A stretch of 64,000 bases of DNA from contig NZ_CDDF01000008.1 in NCBI RefSeq assembly GCF_000819865.1, forward strand, positions 116,901 through 180,900. The letters are read 5' to 3'. A model generated the notes under the pieces. It searched no databases. It had not been told where the DNA came from and was given only the letters and a program-made list of their open reading frames with translations. This document shows, piece by piece, positions 1 through 8,697 of the stretch. The stretch's first letter is position 1, and every line of letters begins with the position of its first letter. The DNA comes from Aeromonas eucrenophila (lineage in GTDB: Bacteria; Pseudomonadota; Gammaproteobacteria; Enterobacterales; Aeromonadaceae). Both the position numbers and the translations under genes were made by a program.

Positions 1-698
1 CCGATGGAGCTGACCATCTGGCTGATGTCATCTTGCAAGGTTTGGCTGCGATCCAGCATGGCCCTGGCCTGATCCGCGGCATCCGCGGCACCGCTGTCGA
101 AGGCGGCCACCATCTCGTCGAGCTGCTTGAAGAAATCCCCGTTCTGGATAAACAACTTGTCCGCGGTGTGATTGAGCTCCACCGTCACCCCTCTGGCGAT
201 GCCGACCTCACGCACCAGCGCATCCCCTTGGTAGACATAATCACCACCTGGGCCCTTTACGATAGTGGTTTTATCCACCTGGCTGCCACTAAACAGACTG
301 GAACCACTCTCGTTACGGGCATTGGCCAGATCCAGCAAGCCGTCCTTGATGATCGCCACTTCGCTGGAGACGGCCCGGCGATCGTCCTCCGACAAGGAAC
401 CGTTGGCTGCTGTCTGGGCCAGATCCCGCAGCCGACCCAGCATGTTGGTCATGGTATCGAGCTGGATTTCCCCCTGGGAAAGCTGGCTCTTGGCATTGGC
501 GATGTTCTTCTGGTACTGCGCCATCGCCGCCTGCTCTTTCTTCAAGCCGAGCAGTTGCACGCTGCCGACGGGATCGTCGGAGGGCTGTAGGATCCGCTTG
601 TTGGCCGAGATCTGGCGATCGAGCCGGGCATACTCACCGAAACCATGTTGCAGATTGTCGAGCATGCTGAGCTGAATTTGGTTGGTACTGATACGCAT
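1..698 (-). CDS. flgL: Lateral flagellar hook-filament junction protein FlgL (LfgL), C-terminus cut by window edge
   Basis: FlgL (HAP3) joins the hook to the flagellin filament. The protein starts at 698 with MRISTNQIQLSMLDNL, the usual FlgL N-terminal D0 helix. It continues for about 232 codons with heptad-rich, flagellin-like helices and leaves the window at base 1, so its C-terminal half is not visible. It is the last visible gene of the leftward flgB-flgL operon, directly after flgK. The flgK-flgL gap is not simple spacer: it holds the second copy of a 67-bp tandem duplication, including a ghost of the FlgK C-terminus. Lateral assignment is inferred from the whole cluster. Confidence 0.93.
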   Translation of the reverse strand, partial: MRISTNQIQLSMLDNLQHGFGEYARLDRQISANKRILQPSDDPVGSVQLLGLKKEQAAMAQYQKNIANAKSQLSQGEIQLDTMTNMLGRLRDLAQTAANGSLSEDDRRAVSSEVAIIKDGLLDLANARNESGSSLFSGSQVDKTTIVKGPGGDYVYQGDALVREVGIARGVTVELNHTADKLFIQNGDFFKQLDEMVAAFDSGAADAADQARAMLDRSQTLQDDISQMVSSI

Positions 699-804
699 GC
701 GACCCCCGTCAGAACATGTTCAGAATGGAATTGAAGAGCTGGATTTGATTGGTGCTGATATTCATACCGGCCTCATCAGAACATGTTCAGGATGGAGTTG
801 AAGA
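671..804 (-). repeat. 67-bp tandem duplication of the flgK end / flgL start junction
   Basis: Bases 671-737 and 738-804 are direct tandem copies of 67 bp with 13 mismatches by hand count (about 81% identity). Each copy reads, on the minus strand, the last codons of flgK (FNSILNMF and stop), a short spacer, then the first codons of flgL (M-x-ISTNQIQ). The right copy supplies the true flgK end, and the left copy supplies the true flgL start. Nearly all differences outside the spacer are synonymous. Confidence 0.9.
709..765 (-). other. Chimeric 18-codon mini-ORF made by the junction duplication
   Basis: Reading leftward from the ATG at 763-765 gives MNISTNQIQLFNSILNMF then TGA at 709-711. Residues 1-10 match the FlgL start and residues 11-18 match the FlgK C-terminus. 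It starts 10 bases after the flgK stop and ends 10 bases before the flgL start, so ribosomes finishing flgK could translate it. Whether the peptide is made or functional is unknown. The simplest reading is a duplication relic. Confidence 0.6.
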
Positions 805-2095
805 GTTGATCCGAGGTGCTGATCACCTTGGCGTTGGCTTGATAAGCCTTGGTATACGCCATGATCTTGACCCCTTCCTCATCGGTGTTGACCCCGCTGA
901 CACTGCTGAGCTTGGTGGCAAGCTGCTTCTCCATGTTGGCGTCCGCCTCCATGGTCGCCTTGCCTTGACCACTCTGTACCGCCATGCGGCCGAGCAGCGC
1001 ACTGTAGGCGTCATACTGGCTGTCCTTGATGGTCAGCAGCTCCTGCAAGTTGCGGTTATCACCATTGCCGCCCCCCGCCTTGGCAAAGGCCAGGTGATTA
1101 CCGGTAAAGCCAGCCGCCACCTTGAGGGTGCCGGACGGATTGAGGGGGTCGTAACTGAACATGGGTTTGCCCGGATCACCGTTCAGATCGACCCCGCCCG
1201 CCTGCTTGGCATTGAAGTCATCCGCCAGCTTCTTCGCTATCTGGTTGAGTTCATCGCGCAGGGGGCGCAACACAGTGGTGCGATACTCCAGCACCCCGGC
1301 CAGGGTCCCCCCTTGCAGCTTGGGGACCTCGAAAGACTGCGGTCCAAAGCTGAGGCTCAGGGTGTCGCCGACGAGGGAGAGGGTACTGCTGCTGCCCGAC
1401 AGCACCAGAGGCTGACCCTGGGGCAGGCTCAACGAGAAGGAGCCATTCTCCTGCCGGTTGACGCGCACCTCCATGAAGGTGGAGAGCTCGCGCACGACCT
1501 GTTCGCGGCTGTCTTCCAGGGCCGACGTATTGACCCCCTTGGACGCCTGCTCGCTGATCTGGGTATTCAGCTCGGCCACCTGCTTCAGGTAGCTGTTGAC
1601 CTGGGTGACCGTACTGTTCAACTGATCATCGATCTGCTTCTCCTGGGTCAACAGGCTCTCGTTCAACTGACCGAAACGGTTGGCAAGGGCGCCGGCGGAA
1701 CTGACGATCTGACTGCGCTGTGCCGGTGTCTCCGGACTGTCGAGCGCGGCGTTGAGAGAGGCAAAGAAGCTGTCCAGCCCCTTGGCGATGTTCATCGACT
1801 CACTGCCAAGCAGCTGCTCAGTGGTATTGATGTACTGATGAAACGCATAGGATGAACCGGTTGCGGAGCGGCTGCGCCAGTGCTGGGAAACCAGATAATC
1901 ATCGGTGATCCGGCGTACCCCGGTCACTTCCACGCCCATGCCGTTATCCAGCCGACCAAAGCCGGACAGACTGCCCATCATGGCCTCCTGGCGGCTGTAG
2001 CCGATGGTATTGACGTTGGCAATATTCTGGGCGGTGACGTTGAGCGCGATCTGGGCCGCATTCAGTCCACTAAAACCGATATTGAGCAGCGACAT
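776..2095 (-). CDS. flgK: Flagellar hook-associated protein 1 FlgK (LfgK)
   Basis: FlgK (HAP1) forms the first hook-filament junction ring and is exported by the flagellar type III system. The 439-residue protein begins MSLLNIGFSGLNAAQIALNV, followed by the rod/hook signature NIANVNTIGYSRQ near residues 25-37. It ends with the amphipathic helix AYQANAKVISTSDQLFNSIL. It is shorter than enterobacterial FlgK (about 550 residues), so the exposed central domain is reduced. Its start overlaps the flgJ stop (ATGA), so the two are translationally coupled. The 3' end is the source of the tandem duplication before flgL. Confidence 0.96.
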   Translation of the reverse strand: MSLLNIGFSGLNAAQIALNVTAQNIANVNTIGYSRQEAMMGSLSGFGRLDNGMGVEVTGVRRITDDYLVSQHWRSRSATGSSYAFHQYINTTEQLLGSESMNIAKGLDSFFASLNAALDSPETPAQRSQIVSSAGALANRFGQLNESLLTQEKQIDDQLNSTVTQVNSYLKQVAELNTQISEQASKGVNTSALEDSREQVVRELSTFMEVRVNRQENGSFSLSLPQGQPLVLSGSSSTLSLVGDTLSLSFGPQSFEVPKLQGGTLAGVLEYRTTVLRPLRDELNQIAKKLADDFNAKQAGGVDLNGDPGKPMFSYDPLNPSGTLKVAAGFTGNHLAFAKAGGGNGDNRNLQELLTIKDSQYDAYSALLGRMAVQSGQGKATMEADANMEKQLATKLSSVSGVNTDEEGVKIMAYTKAYQANAKVISTSDQLFNSILNMF

Positions 2096-2493
2096 CAGTC
2101 AATTTTCCTCATTTTGGCCGAATTCAGAGGCTGACTGAAAGCAGCCAGGGTCTGCTGTTCCGAAGCGACCATTGACTCGCCATTCTTTAATGTGGGCACC
2201 AGCTGATTGACCATCTGCTCCTTGAGCCCCATGCCGCCACGCTTCACCAGGCTCATCGCCAGCTGGCTGTCGTACATGTCGCGATACAGCTCTTCACCCT
2301 TGATGAGCTTGTCATCCTCATCCTGCATGGCATCTGAGGCCGAACGCATGTGCTTGAGAACGGTCTGCAGGAAGGTCACCTCGAACTGACCCGCTGCCGC
2401 CTCCAGGGCTGCACGCTGATCCGGGTTGCTCTTTATCTGCTGCAGTTCGTTGAGATCCTGATAGAAGCCAGGCTCAGACGTTATCTTGGTCAT
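2095..2493 (-). CDS. flgJ: Rod-cap protein FlgJ (LfgJ), lacking the muramidase domain
   Basis: FlgJ scaffolds rod assembly in the periplasm. I start it at the ATG at 2491-2493 (MTKITSEPGFYQDL). The longer open frame to 2574 lies inside flgI and has no FlgJ character. The product is 132 residues with the conserved rod-binding segment: FEVTFLQTVLKHMRSAS, then LYRDMYDSQLAMSLVKRGGMGL. Many FlgJ proteins carry a C-terminal peptidoglycan hydrolase domain and are about 300 residues long. That domain is absent here, so a separate muramidase must open the wall. The gene lies 11 bases after flgI, and its stop overlaps the flgK ATG. Confidence 0.93.
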   Translation of the reverse strand: MTKITSEPGFYQDLNELQQIKSNPDQRAALEAAAGQFEVTFLQTVLKHMRSASDAMQDEDDKLIKGEELYRDMYDSQLAMSLVKRGGMGLKEQMVNQLVPTLKNGESMVASEQQTLAAFSQPLNSAKMRKID

Positions 2494-2503
2494 ATCAATA
2501 TCC

Positions 2504-3610
2504 TCAGATGACCACCAGCTCTCCCTCGAGGGCTCCCGCCTCGTCGAGGGCTTGCAGTATGGCCATGACATCATCCGGGGTCGCCCCCAGGGAATTCACT
2601 GCCTTGACGATCACCTCCAGCGAGGTTCCCTCCGGCCAGACAAACATGTTGTTGCGTTCACGGTCCACCTGGACCTGCGAATTGGGGGTGGTGGTGGTTC
2701 GGCCGTTGGAGAAGGCGTTGGGCTGACTGACCGTCTGGCTCTCGCCTATGGTCACCGTCAGGCTGCCGTGACTGACGGCGGCCTTGCGCACCTTGACCCC
2801 TTGCCCCATGACGACGGTGCCGGTCCGGCTGTTGAAGACCACCCTGGGCCGCTCGCTGCCCATGTCCACCTGAATGTCCTGCAGCAAGGCCATGAAGGAG
2901 ATCCGCTGGCTCTCATCGCGGGGCGCCGCAATCTGGATGCGCCCGGCACTGACCGCCTTGGCAACCGGCCCCAACTGGCGATTGATCTCCCGCTCCACAT
3001 TGCGCGCCGTCTTGAAGTTCGGCTGGTGCAGATTCAGGATCACCTCGGGTTTGTCCGCGAAGCTGCTGGCCGCCTCCCGTTCGATGATGGCGCCGTTGGG
3101 AATGATGCCCGCCGTCGGCACATTGATGGTGACGGAAGAGCCGGACTGCCCCTCTGCCTTGACCCCGGCCACCACCAGGTTGCCCTGGGCGACGGCGTAG
3201 ACTTCGCCGTCGATACCGCGCATGGGGGTCAGCAGCAGGGAGCCCCCCCGCAGGCTCTTGGCATCGCCGATGGAGGTCACAGTCACATCCACCAGCTGCC
3301 CCTTGCCGGCCAGCGCCGGCAGGGTCGCCTGCACCGATACAGCGGCGACGTTCTTGAGTTTGGGATCGATGTCATCGGGCAGTTGCACGCCAAACTGCTT
3401 GAGCATGTTGGTCATGGACTGGCCGGTGAATTTGACCTGGCTGCGATCCCCGGTGCCGGAGAGACCGACCACCAGGCCATAGCCCACCAGCTGGTTGGTT
3501 CTCATCCCCTGCACGTCTGCAATGTCCAGCAAGGCCCGTTTGGCGGGAGCGGCGGCCCCGGCCACGCCCGGCAGGACGAAGCAGATCAGGGCGATACACC
3601 ATTTTTTCAT
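2504..3610 (-). CDS. flgI: Flagellar P-ring protein FlgI (LfgI)
   Basis: FlgI builds the periplasmic P ring around the rod. The start is set at the ATG at 3608-3610 ([15 protein letters not shown]), preceded by a GAGG ribosome site. A GTG 12 bases upstream is possible but adds nothing. The first 20 or so residues are a signal peptide ending near VAGAAA. The mature protein opens [25 protein letters not shown], split here as [11 protein letters not shown] and [12 protein letters not shown], the P-ring hallmark. At 368 residues it matches the family length. It follows flgH closely and is followed by flgJ. Confidence 0.96.
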   Translation of the reverse strand: MKKWCIALICFVLPGVAGAAAPAKRALLDIADVQGMRTNQLVGYGLVVGLSGTGDRSQVKFTGQSMTNMLKQFGVQLPDDIDPKLKNVAAVSVQATLPALAGKGQLVDVTVTSIGDAKSLRGGSLLLTPMRGIDGEVYAVAQGNLVVAGVKAEGQSGSSVTINVPTAGIIPNGAIIEREAASSFADKPEVILNLHQPNFKTARNVEREINRQLGPVAKAVSAGRIQIAAPRDESQRISFMALLQDIQVDMGSERPRVVFNSRTGTVVMGQGVKVRKAAVSHGSLTVTIGESQTVSQPNAFSNGRTTTTPNSQVQVDRERNNMFVWPEGTSLEVIVKAVNSLGATPDDVMAILQALDEAGALEGELVVI

Positions 3611-3618
3611 CTGGATCC

Positions 3619-4290
3619 TCACAGGGGAGCGAAAGCGGAACTGAAGAAGCGAGCCATCCAGCCCATCTGATTGCTGTCGGCGAGGGCGCCGCGTCCCGCA
3701 TAGGTGATGCGGGCATCGGCGATGCGCTGCGAAGAGATACGGTTGCTCTGGTCGATGTCATCGACCCGCACCATGCCTCCCAGGCGGATGTATTCATCCC
3801 CCTGATTGAGGCGGATCCACTTCTCCCCCCGGATCCCCAGTACCCCGTTTGGCATCACCTCGGCCACAGTGACGGTGATGGCACCGGCCAGGGTGTTCTG
3901 CTGGCTGGAGGTGGCACCACCATCGAAGTCGCGGTCGGCACTGACCGAGGCACCCCAGTCGGGCCGTGACACGCCACCAATGGAGGGCGCCGGCACATTG
4001 ATGCTGTTGTTCTTGTTCATGCTGGTGTTGGCTTTCTTGCTGGACTGGGTCCGCTCTTCCAGCATCACCGTCAGGATATCGCCGATGCGATAGGCGCGGC
4101 GATCCTGGAACAGCGTCATCATGTAGTCGCCACGGTAGAGGCTACCATCTTCCCCTCCCTCCATCCTCGTCATCTGGGAGCGGGAGGGAGCCCATTTCTC
4201 GTCACCGGGCTCGGGGGCCTGCAGCTCATAGGTGGAACATCCCCCCAGCAGCAGGATTAACCCGAAGCAACGCCACATAGACCCTCTCAT
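3619..4290 (-). CDS. flgH: Flagellar L-ring lipoprotein FlgH (LfgH)
   Basis: FlgH forms the outer-membrane L ring. From the ATG at 4288-4290 the protein begins [25 protein letters not shown] is a lipobox with the lipidated cysteine at residue 18. The later ATG at 4278 (MWRCFG) is also credible and has GAGAGGG upstream. Conserved L-ring segments include [29 protein letters not shown] and GMVRVDDID. The ATG overlaps the flgG stop (TGATG), indicating coupling. The length of about 223 residues is normal. Confidence 0.95.
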   Translation of the reverse strand: MRGSMWRCFGLILLLGGCSTYELQAPEPGDEKWAPSRSQMTRMEGGEDGSLYRGDYMMTLFQDRRAYRIGDILTVMLEERTQSSKKANTSMNKNNSINVPAPSIGGVSRPDWGASVSADRDFDGGATSSQQNTLAGAITVTVAEVMPNGVLGIRGEKWIRLNQGDEYIRLGGMVRVDDIDQSNRISSQRIADARITYAGRGALADSNQMGWMARFFSSAFAPL

Positions 4291-5075
4291 CACAGGGCCT
4301 GGGTCACGAACTTGAGCATCTGATCGGCAGAAGAAACCACCTTGGCATTCATCTCATAGGCACGCTGGGTGGTGATCATGTCCACCATCTCTTCCACCAC
4401 GTTGACGTTGGAGCTCTCCAGGGTGAACTGCTTGATGGCCCCCATGGCCTCTTCCCCTGGGACCCCTTCGATCGCCTCACCGGAGGCTCCCGTCGCGCGA
4501 TAGAGGTTGCCCCCCAAGGCTTCCAGTCCGGCCGGGTTCGAGAAGTTGGTCAGGGTAATACGCCCCAGCTCCACGTTCTCCTGCTGCCCCGGCAAGGTAG
4601 CGCTCACGGTACCATCGGTGCCGATGGCCACCTTGGTGGCGTTATCCGGGATCTGGATCTGCGGCAGCATGGGCAGGCCATCGGAATTGACCAGCAGGCC
4701 TTCCGCATTGCGGTGCCACTGGCCATTACGGGTATAGGCCGTCTCGCCATCCGGGCGCTCGACCCCGAAGAAGCCAGCCCCGACCACGGCCATGTCCAGC
4801 TCCTGGTTGGTGTTCTGGAACTGACCTGGGGTAAACACCTTCTGGGTGCCAACCACCCGCACACCATTACCCATCTGGATGCCTATGGGAGACAGATTCT
4901 GCTGATCCTGCTGGGCACCTGGCTGGCGCTGGACCTGATAGAACAGATCCTCGAAGGCGACCCGATCACGCTTGAAACCGACCGTGTTGACGTTGGCCAG
5001 GTTGTTGGAAATGCTGGCCATCTTGGCATCTTGTGCCGACAGACCCGTTTTACTCACCCACAATGCTGCGTGCAT
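4290..5075 (-). CDS. flgG: Distal rod protein FlgG (LfgG)
   Basis: FlgG forms the distal rod. The 261-residue protein starts MHAALWVSKTGLSAQDAKMA and carries the rod motif SNNLANVNTVGFKRDRVAF near residues 24-42. It ends with the hook/rod C-terminal signature SSNVNVVEEMVDMITTQRAY followed by EMNAKVVSSADQMLKFV. It is collinear and full length. A 90-base gap separates it from flgF upstream, and its stop overlaps the flgH start. Confidence 0.96.
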   Translation of the reverse strand: MHAALWVSKTGLSAQDAKMASISNNLANVNTVGFKRDRVAFEDLFYQVQRQPGAQQDQQNLSPIGIQMGNGVRVVGTQKVFTPGQFQNTNQELDMAVVGAGFFGVERPDGETAYTRNGQWHRNAEGLLVNSDGLPMLPQIQIPDNATKVAIGTDGTVSATLPGQQENVELGRITLTNFSNPAGLEALGGNLYRATGASGEAIEGVPGEEAMGAIKQFTLESSNVNVVEEMVDMITTQRAYEMNAKVVSSADQMLKFVTQAL

Positions 5076-5165
5076 CTTCGTCTCTCCACCGATTCATTCG
5101 GGAGCGCTGATACGCCCCATCAACTCTTGTTCACGGTCCTGCCTGGGCCACCGCATTCAACGCTG

Positions 5166-5900
5166 TCAGCCCTGACCTGAGATCAACCGGGCTCCTTGCC
5201 GGGCCTGATCATCGGCGGTTTTCATCAACTTGACCTGCAACTCGAAGTTCCGGGTCAGAGACATGCTGCTGATAAGCTCATCCACCGCGTTCACGTTCGC
5301 CCCCTCGAGGAAACCTGAGGCCAGCACCACTTGCTCGCTGATCTCGGCATCTCCACCCTGGCGTTGCCGGAACAGACCATCCTGCCCCTTCACCAGATCG
5401 GCAGGATCCGGATTGACCAGCTTGAGACGACCCACGTCCAACCGAGCACCACCACCCGGCGGGGTGATGCTGAGGGAACCATCCTTGCCAAAACTCAGGT
5501 CACGATAGGCAGGCAGCACCATCTCGCCACCATCACCCAGCACCGGACGACCATTGAGAGTCAGCAGTCCCTCGCCATCCACCTCCAGGTTGCCGGCGCG
5601 GGTATAGGCTTCCTTGCCATCGTCCGTCTGTACCGTGATGAACCCTTCACCGCGCACCGCCACATCCAACTTGCGGCCTGTCTGCATCAGAGCCCCCGGC
5701 TTGAAGTTGGTACCCGCCAGTTCCTCGCGCGCCATGACCCGGCTCTGATAACCATCACCGGTCAAGGCATAGGCGGAGGCCCGCTCAAAATCGGCCCGGA
5801 AACCGGCGGTATTGACGTTGGCCAGGTTGTTTGCCCGAATTTGCTGGGCCATCAGGGTGTGTTGCGCCCCCGACATGGCGGTATAGATAAGCTTTTCCAC
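5166..5900 (-). CDS. flgF: Proximal rod protein FlgF (LfgF)
   Basis: FlgF is one of the proximal rod subunits. The 244-residue protein starts MEKLIYTAMSGAQHTLMAQQ, with the rod signature RANNLANVNTAGFRADF near residues 23-39. It has the C-terminal motif GANVNAVDELISSMSLTRNF followed by ELQVKLMKTADDQARQGA. The length fits FlgF. It lies 10 bases downstream of flgE in the same leftward operon. Confidence 0.95.
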   Translation of the reverse strand: MEKLIYTAMSGAQHTLMAQQIRANNLANVNTAGFRADFERASAYALTGDGYQSRVMAREELAGTNFKPGALMQTGRKLDVAVRGEGFITVQTDDGKEAYTRAGNLEVDGEGLLTLNGRPVLGDGGEMVLPAYRDLSFGKDGSLSITPPGGGARLDVGRLKLVNPDPADLVKGQDGLFRQRQGGDAEISEQVVLASGFLEGANVNAVDELISSMSLTRNFELQVKLMKTADDQARQGARLISGQG

Positions 5901-5910
5901 GCATCACGCC

Positions 5911-7104
5911 TTAGAAGGAGTTGAAGAGAACCTGGGTCATCTTGTCAGCCGAGCTGATGGTCTTGGCATTGGCCTGATAGTTGCGCTGGGAGGTCATCAG
6001 ACTGACCAGCTCGCCCGTCAGATCGACGTTGGAGCCTTCATAGGCACCCGCCGTCAGGGTGCCCAGCGTCCCGGTTCCGGGAGCACCCAACACCGGTTGG
6101 CCCGAGCTGAACGACTGCTGCCAGGTGGTGTTGTTGGTCTGCAACAAACCGTTGGGATTGGTGAAGTTCGCCATCACTACCTGACCCTGCCGCAGGCTCT
6201 GGCCATTGGTGAAGGTGGCATAGACACCGCCATCGGCATCGACCCGGACTCCCGTCAGATCACCTGCGGTATAACCGTTGGACTGGTTGCGGGTCGCGTT
6301 GAAATCGGAGGCATACTGGCTGACGCGGGCCAGATCGGCCTTCAACACAATAGGCTCAGCCCCCGCCGGCGCCAAGTTCAACACCGGGGCAGTCGTCGGC
6401 GTCTTCAGGGTCCCGTTGGTGTTGAACTCCATGGTCACCGGGGCACCCGTCTTGGTGCCGTTGAAGGCGTAATTAACCTGCCAGCGGTTATCACCCGTCT
6501 TCACGAAATACTGGGTGACGGTGTGCTCCACGCCGAGGGAGTCATAGACCTTGCTGGACTGGGAATAGCTGTAACTCTCCGACTTGGTCGGATCGAAGGG
6601 GTGCGCTGTCTGATCGATCACGCTGGCATCCGCCTTCAGATTGGCCACGAACTCCAGGCTATCAGAGGCCTTGGCCGGCAAGTTGCCTGCCTTCACCTGG
6701 ATGTCACCCACCACGCCCGACTGCAGCTCGCCCGCCTCGTTGGTAGTGTAACCTTGCAGACGAGTGCCATTGGCGGTGGTCAGGTAGTTGCTGGCATCGC
6801 GCTGGAACATGCCGGCCCGGGTGTAGGACGTCTGACCGTTGCTGTCCTTGAGAACGAAGAAGCCATTGCCGGAGATCGCCAGATCCAACCCGCGCCCGGT
6901 CCGCATCACGTCACCATTGCGATCGAAATTCTGGGAGACATTGTTCATCTCGACACCGCCAGCCTGACCACCGCCGTAGATGGCGGCAAACTCGGCACGG
7001 CTGGACTTGAAGCCCGCGGTGCTCGCATTGGCAACGTTGTTACTGATGACACTCAACTCTTGATTGACGGCGCGCAGGCCGCTCAGTCCGATACTAAAAG
7101 ACAC
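5911..7104 (-). CDS. flgE: Flagellar hook protein FlgE (LfgE)
   Basis: FlgE polymerises into the hook. The 397-residue protein begins MSFSIGLSGLRAVNQELSVI and carries SNNVANASTAGFKSSRAEFA at residues 21-40. It ends GSNVDLTGELVSLMTSQRNY followed by QANAKTISSADKMTQVLFNS. The middle section (residues about 80-330) is the variable exposed hook domain, with repeated RAGMF and SYTRAG-type segments. It follows flgD, whose product caps the growing hook. Confidence 0.96.
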   Translation of the reverse strand: MSFSIGLSGLRAVNQELSVISNNVANASTAGFKSSRAEFAAIYGGGQAGGVEMNNVSQNFDRNGDVMRTGRGLDLAISGNGFFVLKDSNGQTSYTRAGMFQRDASNYLTTANGTRLQGYTTNEAGELQSGVVGDIQVKAGNLPAKASDSLEFVANLKADASVIDQTAHPFDPTKSESYSYSQSSKVYDSLGVEHTVTQYFVKTGDNRWQVNYAFNGTKTGAPVTMEFNTNGTLKTPTTAPVLNLAPAGAEPIVLKADLARVSQYASDFNATRNQSNGYTAGDLTGVRVDADGGVYATFTNGQSLRQGQVVMANFTNPNGLLQTNNTTWQQSFSSGQPVLGAPGTGTLGTLTAGAYEGSNVDLTGELVSLMTSQRNYQANAKTISSADKMTQVLFNSF

Positions 7105-7122
7105 AGTTTCGCTCCTATCTGA

Positions 7123-7818
7123 TTACGCCGACTTACCAAACTGGACAGCACTGAACAGAGGAACATCCCCTACCCCTGCTACCTGCAACATGATTTCACC
7201 CGTGCCCGGCAGGCTGACGCGCTCCACCTTGCTGGCCACGTAATTCTTGGTGGTGGTAGCCACCCCGGCGAGGGAAGCCTTCACCTCGAAGCTGTATTCG
7301 CCGGCCGGCAGGGTCGGCAGCTCATAGTCCAGTGACCCTGCCTTGCTCTCTCCCCAATTCTTGGTCGCGACCAGGGTGCCGTGTTTGTCATAGACCTTGA
7401 GTTCAACCTGATCGGCAGCGCCCCCCAGCTCCACTTGCCCACGGATATGCTGCTCATCCTTCTGGCTCAGGGTCTGGCTTGGCACCATCACTTCCTTGTC
7501 GATCAAATCCGTGCTCTGCAGCACCTGCTGGGTATCCATCATGTTGATGGACTTCTGTTGCAGCACCTTGAGGCCTTCGACCCCCTCCACCATGCTGAAC
7601 TGGGCCAGCTGGGTGACGTACTGGGCACCGTCCAGCGGGTTGGTCGGATCCTGGTTCTGGATCTGGGCCACCATCATCTGCAGGAATTCATTGCGCAGCT
7701 GGGTGCCGGTCTGGGCACTCTGGCCGGTGGAGGCGCCATTGGTGGCGATGTCCGGGGTCGTGGCTCGCTGGCTGGCACTACGGGCCGTATCCAGACTACT
7801 TACTTGGGGCAGGCTCAT
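7123..7818 (-). CDS. flgD: Hook-capping protein FlgD (LfgD)
   Basis: FlgD is the scaffold on which FlgE subunits assemble, and it is discarded after hook completion. The 231-residue protein contains the FlgD N-terminal motif NEFLQMMVAQIQNQDPTNPL followed by DGAQYVTQLAQFSMVEGVE (residues about 43-82). A C-terminal FLG-Ig/Tudor-like beta region follows, with YELPTLPAGEYSFEVKA. The start lies immediately beside the flgC stop. Confidence 0.95.
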   Translation of the reverse strand: MSLPQVSSLDTARSASQRATTPDIATNGASTGQSAQTGTQLRNEFLQMMVAQIQNQDPTNPLDGAQYVTQLAQFSMVEGVEGLKVLQQKSINMMDTQQVLQSTDLIDKEVMVPSQTLSQKDEQHIRGQVELGGAADQVELKVYDKHGTLVATKNWGESKAGSLDYELPTLPAGEYSFEVKASLAGVATTTKNYVASKVERVSLPGTGEIMLQVAGVGDVPLFSAVQFGKSA

Positions 7819-8244
7819 TTAAGCCCCCTGCCCAAGACGCAGCAGCCCCTGCTGCATGCTGTTGATGCGATTGATCACCTCGACCGAGGTCTCGAAACCG
7901 CGGGAGGCGCTCATCATGTCCGCCATCTCTTCGACCGCATTGACGTTGGAGTAGTAGACAAAGCCATCACCGTCGGCCAAGGGGTTGGTCGGCTCAAGCC
8001 GTTTCTCGACCTGACGATCCGACTGTACTATTCCGGCAATCTGCACCTGTGCGGCTCCGAGTCCGTCGGCATCCTGCACCCGCTGATAGAGGGTGGAGAA
8101 GACGGGTTTGATGGCCCGGAAGGCAGCATCTTCACTGCCGGCGGCACTGTCGACGTTGGCCAGATTGGATGCCACGGTATCGAGGCGGACTGTCTGCGCC
8201 CGCATGGCGCTGCCTGCGATGTCATAGATTCGATTGAACGACAT
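7819..8244 (-). CDS. flgC: Proximal rod protein FlgC (LfgC)
   Basis: FlgC is a proximal rod protein. The 141-residue product begins MSFNRIYDIAGSAMRAQTVR and has the motif ASNLANVDSAAGSEDAAFRA at residues 26-45. It ends SNVNAVEEMADMMSASRGFE followed by TSVEVINRINSMQQ, as expected for FlgC. It sits two bases after flgB and immediately before flgD. Confidence 0.95.
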   Translation of the reverse strand: MSFNRIYDIAGSAMRAQTVRLDTVASNLANVDSAAGSEDAAFRAIKPVFSTLYQRVQDADGLGAAQVQIAGIVQSDRQVEKRLEPTNPLADGDGFVYYSNVNAVEEMADMMSASRGFETSVEVINRINSMQQGLLRLGQGA

Positions 8245-8246
8245 GA

Positions 8247-8636
8247 TTAACGGCCCTCGATCGCCTTGGCGATCCCGGTGATTTTCATATTCAAGAAGGT
8301 GAGGCTGGTCTGAAAGTCGGTCGCATTGTTGGCAAACTTGCTCTGCTCCACACTGAGCTCGGCCGTGTTGCCATCCATGGACACTTGGTATGGGATGCGA
8401 TAGAGAGGATGTTGCATGTCGGTGTTCATGGCGCCCTGACTGATGGTCGCCCCCTGATCTCCTGCCGCAACTTGCTGGGCGACACGACCGAGGATCGCCT
8501 TATAATCCACATCCCGGGCCAGATAACCGGGAGTATCCACATTGGCCAGATTTCCTGCCAAAATACGCGCCCGATCCGCCCGCACATCGAGGGCATAGGG
8601 GTGCACGCCAAGAGCGCTGTCAAATGAGATACTCAT
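8247..8636 (-). CDS. flgB: Proximal rod protein FlgB (LfgB)
   Basis: FlgB is the most membrane-proximal FlgB/C/F/G rod family member. The 129-residue protein has LAGNLANVDTPGYLARDVDY near residues 27-46 and the C-terminal segment FANNATDFQTSLTFLNMKIT. It is the first gene of the leftward rod/hook operon. A sigma-54-like -24/-12 element lies 43-59 bases upstream. It is divergent from flgA. Confidence 0.95.
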   Translation of the reverse strand: MSISFDSALGVHPYALDVRADRARILAGNLANVDTPGYLARDVDYKAILGRVAQQVAAGDQGATISQGAMNTDMQHPLYRIPYQVSMDGNTAELSVEQSKFANNATDFQTSLTFLNMKITGIAKAIEGR

Positions 8637-8678
8637 GCTTCGTCCTTTTTATGAACCAGTCAGACCAGTGCATCCTTT

Positions 8679-8695
8679 ATCAAGACTCATGCCAA
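8679..8695 (-). promoter_or_regulatory. Sigma-54-type -24/-12 promoter for the flgB operon
   Basis: The minus strand reads TTGGCATGAGTCTTGAT. Against the consensus TGGCACG-N4-TTGCA it gives TGGCAtG-AGTC-TTGaT, with correct -24 to -12 spacing and one departure in the -12 GC (GA instead). Transcription would begin near 8668, leaving a leader of about 32 bases before flgB. LafK, a sigma-54 activator encoded in the same cluster, is the natural activator. No start site has been measured here. Confidence 0.6.
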
Positions 8696-8697
8696 TC

